From UBA6163 sp041753075 (GTDB lineage Bacteria; Planctomycetota; Planctomycetia; Pirellulales; Pirellulaceae), in the NCBI GenBank assembly GCA_041753075.1, contig JBGSVE010000009.1:1-64000 (forward strand): a stretch of 64,000 nucleotides of DNA. Direction: 5' to 3'. Below the pieces are notes generated by a model that had not been told where the DNA came from, searched no databases, and saw nothing but the letters and a program-made list of their open reading frames with translations. Numbering within the stretch: position 1 is the stretch's first letter; each line of letters opens with the position of its first letter. Positions 27,203 to 35,584 of this stretch are shown one piece after another. The position numbers and the translations under genes were made by a program.

Positions 27203-28756
27203 CTAAAGTCGATCTTTGCTTTGAGTCCGTTTGGCGATCGACAAGCTTACCGCCTGCTCTTCGCCAAAGTAGTATCGCTGGCCGGGCTGGACTGTCGTGA
27301 TAGTTGTCCAGCGCTGATCTTGTCCGCTGCGAGCGGGAAGCCAAGGGGCTCCCTGTGCTGCCAGTTCGTGGTGCTTGGCGATCTGTTCGCTGGACAATGC
27401 GTAGTCGTAGATTGCCAATTCGTCGATCACTCCGGCAAACGCCTCCCGATTTCCCCAGCCGCCGATCATCGCCTCTTTCGGTCCACCGCTTTGGACGCAA
27501 TGACCGGCTGGGAAATAATGGGAGAAGCAAATTCGTCCGTCTACTGAGATCGCTTTTATCCCCGTGAAGCTGTCATAGGTCGCAGCAATATGGTGTGGCT
27601 TGCCGTCGACAATTTGATCCAGTCGCGGCCTGCCGTCTTGACCATCAAGCGGCATGTCGAGTTCGCTGTATCCAAACTGTTCGAGAAAGATTCCAAATGA
27701 AAGCACCGGGCCAGGGGCAACTTCCGGAATCTCGAAAATCGTCTCGTTGTTTTGCAACGCAAATAGAATTCGGTTGGGCCCGTCTTCTTTGCGAAAGATG
27801 ACGTCGGAGTTTTTCTCGACCGCATTCCAATGGGACACAATGATGGCTTCAATCGTGATACCACCGCTCGTCGCGAACACACCGCTGCCCACCGTCGACT
27901 CAGTTCCACCGATGATATTGGCACAGGTTCCGCGTTCGTCGTGAAACCGAATTGCACCGGATCCAACCAGCCCGTCGCAGCGAGTTGATTGGCCACGTAG
28001 CGAGATTGGCAGACTGTCATGTTCGACATCATCGAATGACCAGCGTAATCGTGGCCCGGCAATCCGTGTCTGGATCTCGACCTGGCCACTCACGGCGTCA
28101 ACGTAGGCTACGTCCGTGGACAATCGGTTTAGCTCAAACCTCGCACCATGGCTGAGAATACGTTTGTCACCAAGCTCCACGGCAAACTGCCCGTTGGCCT
28201 CCTTGGCGGCGACCAGCACGCTGCCGGAATACAACAATCCCTTCGTATCGGAGGCAAACCCAAATCGCGAACCCGCTGACACACTGACATTCACGCCGCC
28301 GGCCGCAGTCATCTGGGTTGTCGTATCCGCCGCTCCGCTCGATCCCGCCACCACCGCAATCGCTTGGCCCGAACGCCCCTCAGGAAATGCGTAACCAACT
28401 GTGCGAATCGGAATTGATTCCCACTCGTATTCGAGTTCACCCGACTGTTGCGTAGTCTGCTTCAGCGGAAAAGAAGTCAGCACCACGGCCAACAACGAAG
28501 CGGCAATTGCCAATCCGCCAATCGGCAACCAGGATGCAGAGCGATCACTGGTGGAAACAACCAGGCGATGTTGCGGTTCGTTGGCGCATAACTCGTCTGC
28601 GATCAATCCAAGTTGAGCATGCAGGACGCAGTGCGCAATGAACTGGCGCTTCGATTCGGGATCACATTCAAGAATCCCTTCGAGGCGGCGAAGTTGCTCG
28701 TCGTCGAGGGTGTCGTCAAGATATCGGTCGGCAAGTGGCCTTAGATCGTCGTTCAT
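27203..28756 (-). CDS. FecR-type anti-sigma-like protein with LamG domain
   Basis: A 517-residue single-pass membrane protein. A cytoplasmic N-terminus (MNDDLRPLADRYLDDTLDDEQLRRLEGILE) resembles the anti-sigma region common in planctomycetes; a TM at about 78-97 (IGGLAIAASLLAVVLTSF) follows; then a FecR-like beta domain (about 105-215) and a LamG/concanavalin-like domain (about 230-480) that probably binds glycan. Such genes normally follow an ECF sigma factor gene; here the upstream neighbour is a sulfatase and no ECF gene is in the window. It likely controls the cluster in response to extracellular polysaccharide (inference). Length 517 is typical of FecR-LamG proteins. Confidence 0.83.
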   Translation of the reverse strand: MNDDLRPLADRYLDDTLDDEQLRRLEGILECDPESKRQFIAHCVLHAQLGLIADELCANEPQHRLVVSTSDRSASWLPIGGLAIAASLLAVVLTSFPLKQTTQQSGELEYEWESIPIRTVGYAFPEGRSGQAIAVVAGSSGAADTTTQMTAAGGVNVSVSAGSRFGFASDTKGLLYSGSVLVAAKEANGQFAVELGDKRILSHGARFELNRLSTDVAYVDAVSGQVEIQTRIAGPRLRWSFDDVEHDSLPISLRGQSTRCDGLVGSGAIRFHDERGTCANIIGGTESTVGSGVFATSGGITIEAIIVSHWNAVEKNSDVIFRKEDGPNRILFALQNNETIFEIPEVAPGPVLSFGIFLEQFGYSELDMPLDGQDGRPRLDQIVDGKPHHIAATYDSFTGIKAISVDGRICFSHYFPAGHCVQSGGPKEAMIGGWGNREAFAGVIDELAIYDYALSSEQIAKHHELAAQGAPWLPARSGQDQRWTTITTVQPGQRYYFGEEQAVSLSIAKRTQSKDRL

Positions 28757-28869
28757 GATTCACCGAACTTGGCGCGACCGTCGGAAGAAATTGAAGAAAG
28801 ATGCACGTTAAGGAGATGGCGCTGATTGACGCCAATTTGCACGAAAATCCCGAAAGAATCAGGTGGTTT

Positions 28870-30330
28870 TTACTTTCTCCTCTGTTTCTTGGTCAAAATC
28901 TGCGACATTGGATCGCCATTCTGGGCAACGAGTTCATCACACCGCGCTCGCATCAGGTTCAACCCGGCTTTCTGTGGGGCACTTTGGTCGCCGGTCGCGA
29001 TGGCTGCGATATTCACCAACTGGTCCGGATCATTCCTCAGGTCGTGGAGAAACTCAAACGGCGGTTCATCCTTGCCATCCACGAAATAACGAGCGTAAAC
29101 CCAGTCCGTATCGCGAACGCCTTCCCACAATGGAATCGTGGCGGGCACGGCCAGAAATTCACAAAGAAAATCGGTGCGCCAATCGGCTGGTACGTCGTTG
29201 CCTAGCAATGAGACAAGACTGCGCCCGGTATGCGTTGCGGGTGTCTCTTGGCCAGCCAAGTCGATCATCGTCGAAGCCAGATCGCTGTTGAGTACCATTT
29301 CGCTGCGCACCTGGCCACGTAGACTCTCCGCCGCACGCGGGTCGTAAATGACAAGCGGCACGCGAAGCGATTCTTCGTAGTGTGTCCACTTGCCGGCGAA
29401 GCCGCGATCGCCAAGGTAATAACCGTTATCAGCCGAGTAGATGATGATGGTATTGTCAGCCAAGCCGTGCACCTTAAGCAGTTCGACCAACCGGCCAATT
29501 TCATAATCGATGCCGCTGAGCATCCGAAAATACGCCCGCATATTGACTTGATATTTCTCCGGTGTATCCCAGCGCCAAAAAAATCGTTGTCGATTGAGCG
29601 ACTTCTTTAGAAACCCAGGTTGCGATTCATAAATGGCGGGATCGTTTAAACGCGGCAACGGCATTGTCTGGTCTTCGTACATTCCGTCAGTCGTCGTGGG
29701 CCACGGGTAGTGACCAATGCCAGGTCGCTTGTCGCCGTCCTCGGCATGAGTGGCGTTGAAGCTGACGGTCAAACAGAACGGTTGGTCCTTGGGCTGCTCC
29801 TGGATGAACTCGCTGGCCCAATCGCCGAGAATCTGTGTCTCGTGTCGCAGAGTGCCGTCTGGCATCGGCTTAAAATACGGATTGCGTCCAAGCGGTCGCC
29901 GAACATCAAACATCGCATTCGAAGACTCATCCGCAATCGCGACATGCTCTTTGCCAATGTGGCCGGTGCGATAGCCGGCCTTCTTCAGCACGGCGAAATA
30001 CGACGTTTCACAAAGCTCGGGGTTCAGTGGTCCGCTGGTGGTCTTGAAGCGATGCTTGCGTTCGTAACATCCGGTAAACAGACACGCGCGGCTGATCCAA
30101 CACGTCGACGTCGTGACGAACGCATTTTCAAATCGCACACCCTCGGCGGCAAGTTTGTCGATGTTCGGCGACTTCACAATCCGATGGCCGGCGCAACCCA
30201 GCGTATGATTGCGTTGATCGTCAGCAAAGAAGAACAGGATATTAGGACGTGGGTCCGCGGCAGTCGCCAATCGCGAAACGCAGGCAAAAATGACAAGCAA
30301 ACCTAACCAACCACGGAACTGAACGATCAT
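28870..30330 (-). CDS. Secreted sulfatase, CWISR type
   Basis: A 486-residue S1-family sulfatase. Signal peptide at about 1-25 (ending ATAAD); FFFADDQRNHTLGCAGH metal site; active-site STCWISRACLFTG with Cys77; later SADNGYYLGDRGFAGKW. The CWISR motif and the AEDGDKRPGIGH loop are shared with the sulfatase-DUF1080 fusion 5 kb downstream, so the two are sister enzymes. It desulfates a glycan, probably the same polymer. ATG 30330 leads directly into the signal peptide. It is the first clear gene of the 30330-20166 cluster; 113 bases separate it from the FecR-LamG gene. Confidence 0.9.
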   Translation of the reverse strand: MIVQFRGWLGLLVIFACVSRLATAADPRPNILFFFADDQRNHTLGCAGHRIVKSPNIDKLAAEGVRFENAFVTTSTCWISRACLFTGCYERKHRFKTTSGPLNPELCETSYFAVLKKAGYRTGHIGKEHVAIADESSNAMFDVRRPLGRNPYFKPMPDGTLRHETQILGDWASEFIQEQPKDQPFCLTVSFNATHAEDGDKRPGIGHYPWPTTTDGMYEDQTMPLPRLNDPAIYESQPGFLKKSLNRQRFFWRWDTPEKYQVNMRAYFRMLSGIDYEIGRLVELLKVHGLADNTIIIYSADNGYYLGDRGFAGKWTHYEESLRVPLVIYDPRAAESLRGQVRSEMVLNSDLASTMIDLAGQETPATHTGRSLVSLLGNDVPADWRTDFLCEFLAVPATIPLWEGVRDTDWVYARYFVDGKDEPPFEFLHDLRNDPDQLVNIAAIATGDQSAPQKAGLNLMRARCDELVAQNGDPMSQILTKKQRRK

Positions 30331-30492
30331 CGAAGTCTCCGATACGATATTAAAATAAAAAGCCGCTTTCCGCGTGACGAGATGCTTATTTTAGAACAAT
30401 GTCCCCAAACAATTGAGACAATTGTTCTACTCCGCTGCGCTTTTGGCCGGGCGTTTCCGCTTGCGCCGCCATCCGCTTCGGAAGCACTTGCA
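30331..30492. other. Intergenic region upstream of the CWISR sulfatase
   Basis: About 160 bases between the sulfatase start and the small peptide. An A-rich stretch (ATATTAAAATAAAAA at about 30346-30360 on the plus strand) may hold the sulfatase promoter, but no convincing -35/-10 pair or operator could be assigned. The region 30637-30736, on the other side of the small peptide, is the leader of the divergent plus-strand propeller gene, and nothing clear is seen there either. Confidence 0.35.
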
Positions 30493-30636
30493 TCAAACCG
30501 TGTCCACTCGCGATGCTTGTGCGGCAACGTCGATTGATCCGAACCCGACGACTGCCACGAGAGCAATCAAATGGACTGCCCAAGTCGTTATCTTGATGAT
30601 CCAGTGGGGACTGGGATTCTTTGAAAGTGGTTTCAT
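30493..30636 (-). CDS. Small hypothetical membrane peptide
   Basis: A 47-residue open frame (ATG 30634-30636 to TGA 30493-30495). It has a basic, Pro/Ser-rich start (MKPLSKNPSPHW), one 20-22-residue hydrophobic helix (IIKITTWAVHLIALVAVVGF) and a short polar end. This is the profile of the tiny membrane peptides often found beside planctomycete sulfatase and DUF1559 genes. No strong Shine-Dalgarno is visible. It lies about 160 bases upstream of the sulfatase on the same strand. No homologue recognised. Confidence 0.4.
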   Translation of the reverse strand: MKPLSKNPSPHWIIKITTWAVHLIALVAVVGFGSIDVAAQASRVDTV

Positions 30637-30736
30637 GAGGGGCTCGCTGACAAGGTTCCGATCGATTGCGAAGTGCTACACTCTAACGCAGAGTGAGTTG
30701 ATATTTGCATTCAGAATACGAATTGGCTTGGCATCA

Positions 30737-32041
30737 ATGAGCAACTTCTTGACGACTACGCATTGGATTCGCGCAATCACGATCTGCCTGGGTTTCGCAA
30801 TCGTTTCGAGTTCCTGCGCCCAAACGGAATTGGCGACGGTTGACGTTGACGCAACCGATTGGCCGTGGTGGCGCGGTCCCGAGCGAAACGGCGTTGCCGA
30901 CGCGACTCAAATGCCGCCTACGTCCTGGAGCGAAACGAAGAATGTGCTGTGGCGTGTCCCGGTTCCCGGTCGCGGCCACGCCTCACCAACCGTTCTGGGC
31001 AACGAGATTTTCCTGCCGACCGCAGATCAGGAAAATAAAATCCAATCAGTGATTTGCTTCGATGCGGAAACGGGCAAGATGAAATGGGTCACGGCGGTAC
31101 ACAAAGGCGGTTTCGGCAATGACAACGCGAAGAAGGCCAACGAGAAGGCGTCGTTCGCATCATCGACGATCGCCACCGATGGCAAACTGTTGTTCGTCAA
31201 CTTTTTTCATGCCGACGCCGCGCATACTACCGCGCTCGACCTGGCCGGCAAAATCATCTGGCAACAAAAGATCTGCGACTACAAAATCCATCAAGGCTAC
31301 GGATCGTCACCCGCGATTTATGGACCGCTGGTAATCGTATCGGCGGACAACAAGTCGGGCGGCGCGATTCTAGGACTCGATCGCCAAACCGGCGAACCAA
31401 AATGGCGGCGGAACCGTCCGCAAAAACCAAATTACGTATCACCGGCAATTCTCAGCGCCGATGGTCGTGACCAATTGATCTTTTCAGGTTGCGATCTTGT
31501 AACCAGTCTCGATCCCTTAACCGGTGAGTTGAATTGGGAAATCGAAGGTGCGACGACCGAGTGCGTGACGACGGCGGTGACCGATGGAACGCATGTGTTT
31601 ACCTCCGGTGGATACCCCAAGAATCATATCTCCGCCGTCTTGGCCGATGGCAGTGGCGAGGTCGTCTGGGAAACCAATACCCGCAACTACGTTCCCTCGT
31701 TGCTACAGCGCGATGGGTTTTTGTACGCGACGCTCGACGAAGGCATCGCGACTTGCATTCGTTGTGATACAGGCAAGGTCGTCTGGAAGTCGCGTTTGGG
31801 CGGGACGTTTACCAGTTCGCCGGTGATGGTCGGCGATTTGATCTACGCAGCCAACGAAGTAGGCGATACGCATATCTTCAAAGCGAATGCCGAGAAGTTT
31901 GAATCCGTTGCGGTGAATCATCTTGGCGACAGCGTTTTCGCCACGCCAACGATTGTCGGTGGCCGAATCTATCATCGTGTTGCCCACCAAGAAGGCGTGC
32001 GTCGCCAGGAGTATTTGTACAGTGTCAAAGAGTCCGATTGA
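30737..32041 (+). CDS. PQQ-binding-like beta-propeller protein, secreted
   Basis: A 434-residue protein with a signal peptide at about 1-28 (ending SSSCAQTE; the Cys could be a lipobox). The body contains outer-membrane beta-barrel assembly/quinoprotein-type propeller blades, each with a W or V-x-[AT]-x-G strand: WWRGPERNGV, DAETGKMKW, LDRQTGEPKWR, LDPLTGELNWEI and CDTGKVVWKS. No PQQ ligand set could be confirmed, so it may be structural rather than catalytic. ATG 30737 is chosen because of the signal peptide. It overlaps the following M24 gene by 20 bases. Confidence 0.8.
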   Translation: MSNFLTTTHWIRAITICLGFAIVSSSCAQTELATVDVDATDWPWWRGPERNGVADATQMPPTSWSETKNVLWRVPVPGRGHASPTVLGNEIFLPTADQENKIQSVICFDAETGKMKWVTAVHKGGFGNDNAKKANEKASFASSTIATDGKLLFVNFFHADAAHTTALDLAGKIIWQQKICDYKIHQGYGSSPAIYGPLVIVSADNKSGGAILGLDRQTGEPKWRRNRPQKPNYVSPAILSADGRDQLIFSGCDLVTSLDPLTGELNWEIEGATTECVTTAVTDGTHVFTSGGYPKNHISAVLADGSGEVVWETNTRNYVPSLLQRDGFLYATLDEGIATCIRCDTGKVVWKSRLGGTFTSSPVMVGDLIYAANEVGDTHIFKANAEKFESVAVNHLGDSVFATPTIVGGRIYHRVAHQEGVRRQEYLYSVKESD

Positions 32042-33167
32042 GGGAATCGTATTCGCCGGCATCGCGGAAAAGAATCCGTCGTTGTACCGCAGGCTGCGAG
32101 TGCCGCTGGGCGATCCGGCGGCTTGGTTTCAAATCGGCGATTATCGAACGGCGCTGGTTCGTGACATCGAGCGCGAGCGCGCCAAGCAGTTTGCGCAAGT
32201 CGATCGCGTCGTTTGTCCCGCGGACTTCGCACCGCCGGGCGGTTTGGACGCGGATCGTGAAACCGCCACCGCGCAGGCCCTGGCGGCGGCGCTGGTTGCT
32301 GCCGGTGTAACGCATGTCAAGGTCGATCGGACGTTGCCAATGATCTACGTCCATCATTTGGGCGCAGCAGGTTTACAGATTCACTATGATTCCGAGCAAG
32401 GCGTCACCGATCGCCGGCAAAAGTCCGAGGACGAAATCGCCGCGTTGTCTCAAGCTCAACAAGTCACTGAAGCGGTGATGGAGCAAATATGCAATCGCAT
32501 CGCGCGGTGCCGCGCCGATCGCGGCGGAGTTTTGCAGGACGATGGCGCGGCGCTGACCAGCGACCGCATTCGCACAATCGCGGCCGAAGCGTTTTTACGT
32601 CGTGGGTTTTCGATGTCACACGGTGCGATCGTCGCCACGACGCCGCAAGTCGCCGATTGTCACCACAGCGGATCGGGACCACTCGTGACCGGCCAACCAA
32701 TCGTGGTTGATTTATTCCCGCGCGACGAATCGACTCGGTATTGGGGTGATTGCACGCGAACCGTCGTCCATGGAACGCCGAGCGACGACGTAGTCAAAAT
32801 GCACACGGCGGTGTGTCAGGCAAAGCAATCGGCAACTCGTCAGTTGGTTGCCGGCAACACGGCCCAGTCAGTTCATCAAGCGGCGATCAACTCATTGGTC
32901 GCAAACGGTTTTCCCCTGTCACGTGGAACGACGACGGACGAGCCCTCGATCCAGCACGGCACCGGGCACGGCATTGGCTTGGAATTGCACGAACCGATTT
33001 TGCTCGATGACGGCGGCGGCGAGTTACTCTGCGGCGAAGTCTTTACGATTGAACCAGGTTTGTACGGACGCAGCGTCGGCGGCGTGCGCGTCGAAGACAT
33101 GCTGGTGGTGACAAACAACCAGCCAGTCATTTTAAATCGATTGTCCGAGGGATTAAGTTGGCAATGA
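32022..33167 (+). CDS. M24 family Xaa-Pro aminopeptidase-like metallopeptidase
   Basis: A 381-residue M24 (pita-bread) metallopeptidase, releasing N-terminal residues next to proline. The five metal ligands are visible: Asp in VVDLFPR, Asp in WGDCTRT, His in GTGHGIGLELHE, Glu in FTIEPGLYGR and Glu in GGVRVEDML. The creatinase-type N-terminal domain spans about 1-135. The most likely start is GTG 32022, inside the upstream gene, because the in-frame codons before it are read as the previous protein's sequence in another frame. Translation is probably coupled to the propeller gene. It may act in peptide turnover. Confidence 0.87.
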   Translation: MSKSPIEGIVFAGIAEKNPSLYRRLRVPLGDPAAWFQIGDYRTALVRDIERERAKQFAQVDRVVCPADFAPPGGLDADRETATAQALAAALVAAGVTHVKVDRTLPMIYVHHLGAAGLQIHYDSEQGVTDRRQKSEDEIAALSQAQQVTEAVMEQICNRIARCRADRGGVLQDDGAALTSDRIRTIAAEAFLRRGFSMSHGAIVATTPQVADCHHSGSGPLVTGQPIVVDLFPRDESTRYWGDCTRTVVHGTPSDDVVKMHTAVCQAKQSATRQLVAGNTAQSVHQAAINSLVANGFPLSRGTTTDEPSIQHGTGHGIGLELHEPILLDDGGGELLCGEVFTIEPGLYGRSVGGVRVEDMLVVTNNQPVILNRLSEGLSWQ

Positions 33168-33206
33168 AATCCAAGCCTTCATAACCGTCGAGATCGTCGA
33201 AGTGGA

Positions 33207-33257
33207 GAAGAAAAGCTACGGGCGAAGAAAAGTTACGGGCGAAGAAAAGTTACGCGG
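33207..33257. repeat. 17-bp tandem repeat, three copies
   Basis: Three head-to-tail units of 17 bases, GAAGAAAAG[CT]TACGGGC (33207-33223, 33224-33240, 33241-33257). The first two differ by a single C/T; the third ends CGCGG. It lies between the M24 and GNAT genes, with no coding frame through it that I can support. Origin is unclear: slipped-strand expansion or a binding-site array. Confidence 0.8.
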
Positions 33258-33280
33258 ACTCGTGTCGCCGATCGAGTCCA

Positions 33281-33320
33281 GGAACCTTAATTTGGACCCA
33301 GGAACGTTAGTTTGGACCCC
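33281..33320. repeat. 20-bp tandem repeat, two copies
   Basis: Two adjoining 20-base units starting GGAAC[CG]TTA[AG]TTTGGACCC (33281-33300, 33301-33320), differing at three positions. They end 44 bases before the GTG proposed as the GNAT start, so they could act as an operator pair. No matching transposase or other copy was found in the window. Confidence 0.75.
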
Positions 33321-33364
33321 ATTTATTGATCTCGCATAATGTTTCGAAGGCATATCGCAGAGCG

Positions 33365-34138
33365 GTGGCGAAATTGAACAAAGCAAAAATACTCGACTTG
33401 TTCGATACTCAAACTCGCACTAATCCGTCAGCGCATTTGGGACTGGTGCGAGAGTGGGCGGACGGCGTACTGCGGTGTACAGGGAGTTACAACCTGATTG
33501 CCTGGTGGGATCCTAATTTGCGATCCGAAGATGTAGACAGTGTGATCACGGCCCAAACCGTTTTCTTTCGTTCACTAAACGAGCGGGTGGAGTGGAAAGT
33601 ATACAGTCACGATCGTCCAGCAAACGTTGAAGAACGATTGGACGCGGCAGGTTGGCAAGCGGATGAGGTGGAGACGTTTCTAGTCTTCGATCTGGAATAT
33701 GGCGACATCCCTGCGAAACCAACGCCTGGCGTCAATGTGCGACGGGTGCGTGATCACAAGGGATTGGAGGACTATGTTACGGCGAGTTCCGCTGCGTTTG
33801 AATGCGATCAAAGCCACTGGTCAGAAATGCTTAAGTCAAGACTACACGACCCTACCTTGGTCGCGTTCGTGGCCTATGCAGATGAAACGCCAGTGGCATC
33901 GGGACGGTTGGAGCTAATACCCGGGACCGCCTTTGCTGGAATCTATGGCGGAGGGACCGCACCGACACACCGAAATCGCGGTGTCTATGCGGCTTTGGTG
34001 GCGGCACGGGCGGACGAGGCCCGCTCCCAAGGGTATCGCTACTTGACAGTTGACGCGCTGAAAACAAGTCAACCAATTTTATTGCAGATTGGTTTCGAAG
34101 CGGTAGCTACCGTGCGAGGTTGGATTCTAAATCGGTAG
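33365..34138 (+). CDS. GNAT family N-acetyltransferase
   Basis: A 257-residue protein whose C-terminal half (about 135-257) is a GNAT fold: GGGTAPTHRNRGVYAALVAARADEARSQGYRYLTV holds the acetyl-CoA loop (motif A, usually Q/RxxGxG/A), here RNRGVY, and the following helix. The N-terminal half resembles a second, degenerate GNAT-like unit as in double-domain acetyltransferases. Substrate unknown. I prefer GTG 33365 over a TTG 13 codons upstream because it starts nearer the first amphipathic helix; both are possible. It has no same-strand neighbour closer than 180 bases downstream. Confidence 0.78.
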   Translation: MAKLNKAKILDLFDTQTRTNPSAHLGLVREWADGVLRCTGSYNLIAWWDPNLRSEDVDSVITAQTVFFRSLNERVEWKVYSHDRPANVEERLDAAGWQADEVETFLVFDLEYGDIPAKPTPGVNVRRVRDHKGLEDYVTASSAAFECDQSHWSEMLKSRLHDPTLVAFVAYADETPVASGRLELIPGTAFAGIYGGGTAPTHRNRGVYAALVAARADEARSQGYRYLTVDALKTSQPILLQIGFEAVATVRGWILNR

Positions 34139-34319
34139 TATGCTATTGAGCGAAAACTTGGTATCGGGCGCTGAATACTCGTACACTCCAACAATTACGC
34201 AAAATGAAATACAGATTTTGCTTCCCATCCTTTAAATCGAAGGCAGTTTTTGAGTTGGGAGCCAACGGGCCCATCATTCCGCGAGCCATTACGAACCCAC
34301 AATACAGAAAAGACACGCG

Positions 34320-35480
34320 GTGAGCGACGCGGAACGGAATCGTTCTCGCAAGCAGATCTTGCTGTTGGGGATTGGTCACACCAACGCGCATGTTGTCAAG
34401 CAATGGGCGAGTGATCCGCTTCCTGGATGCGATTTGGTTTGCATTAGCAAATTTCCGAGTGCGACATATTCGGGCATGTTACCCGGCACGCTTGGCTGGC
34501 AATTCCGTGACGATGAGATGCAGATTGACTTGCGAGCGCTCGCCGATCGCGCGAACGCCAAACTAATACTTGCCGATACTCGCAGCCTCGATCTGCAAAC
34601 CGGACACGTCCACTTCTCTGATCACGACCCGATTTCGTTTGATGCACTTTCCATCGGCGTCGGCTCAATGCCCGCCGGATGGGACCAGCACTCGCACTCG
34701 CCTTTGATGGTTCCGATTAAGCCGATGCAGACTTTCTTATCGCGTTTGAGCGAACGCATTTCGACCATCGCAACGAGTCAATCGGCTCCACTGCGGATTG
34801 CCATCGTCGGCGGTGGCGTGGCGAGCGTTGAGATCGCACTCTGTTTGCGTCAACAGTTCGATAAGCGGAATCTTAACCGCGGGTGCTCGATCGAAGTCTT
34901 CACCAGCGGTCACTCAGTTGCTCAAGAGTTGCGGCGGCGGAGCGTACGCCGTTTGGAACTGCTGCTGGAAGCCCGCAACGTTCAAATCACGTCGGGGAGC
35001 CAAGTCACAGACGTTGGCGACCACGAAATCATGACCGCAGGCGGCAGTCGGCACGAGGTAGACTGCGTGATTTGGGCCACCGGTGCGGCGGCTGGGTCAG
35101 TGCTGGGAAAACTGGGTCTGCAAACCGACGAGCGGGGTTTTATTTTGACCCATAAGACGCTGCAATCGTTTTCCGATGCTCGCATCTTCGCGGTTGGTGA
35201 CGCGGGAACAATCATGGAGTCACCATCACACAAGGCGGGCGTGTATGCGGTTCGCCAGTCTCCAATACTTTGGGATAACTTACGCGCTTTCATCGCCGGC
35301 AAGACACTGCGCGAATTCAAACCGCAAAAAAGCTTTTTGAAAATCCTCAACACAGGCGATGGCAAAGCGCTGCTCGAATACGGTTGGTTGACTGTTCACG
35401 CTTGCTGGGTTTTGAATTTGAAAACTTGGATTGATCGACAATTCGTTCGAGATTTTCAAACAGGGCCAACCAAAGTGTGA
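34320..35480 (+). CDS. FAD-dependent pyridine nucleotide-disulfide oxidoreductase, SelD-fusion type
   Basis: A 386-residue NAD(P)/FAD two-dinucleotide-binding-domain flavoprotein. The FAD site begins LLLGIGHTNAHV (about 14-25), a variant of the GxGxxG motif, followed by SKFPSATYSGMLPGTL; the NAD(P) motif is IVGGGVASVEIA (about 159-170), and the late FAD motif is RIFAVGDAG. The GHxNAHV...YSGMLPG pattern matches the oxidoreductase domain fused to selenophosphate synthetase (SelD) in other bacteria, but no SelD is fused or adjacent. GTG 34320 is the start; 180 bases of uninformative intergenic sequence precede it. Confidence 0.8.
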   Translation: MSDAERNRSRKQILLLGIGHTNAHVVKQWASDPLPGCDLVCISKFPSATYSGMLPGTLGWQFRDDEMQIDLRALADRANAKLILADTRSLDLQTGHVHFSDHDPISFDALSIGVGSMPAGWDQHSHSPLMVPIKPMQTFLSRLSERISTIATSQSAPLRIAIVGGGVASVEIALCLRQQFDKRNLNRGCSIEVFTSGHSVAQELRRRSVRRLELLLEARNVQITSGSQVTDVGDHEIMTAGGSRHEVDCVIWATGAAAGSVLGKLGLQTDERGFILTHKTLQSFSDARIFAVGDAGTIMESPSHKAGVYAVRQSPILWDNLRAFIAGKTLREFKPQKSFLKILNTGDGKALLEYGWLTVHACWVLNLKTWIDRQFVRDFQTGPTKV

Positions 35481-35584
35481 GAACCAGTTTGTCGCCGAAC
35501 CCGACTTCTTGCTGCTTTCGCCCTGGTGATCCGTTACAATTAAGTGTTGACGTTCGATCAAACTCGCAGGCGGGAGATGCAGAA

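Noticed and set aside
33207..33257. CRISPR-like array
   Set aside because: Units are 17 bases head to tail without spacers, and no cas gene is present.
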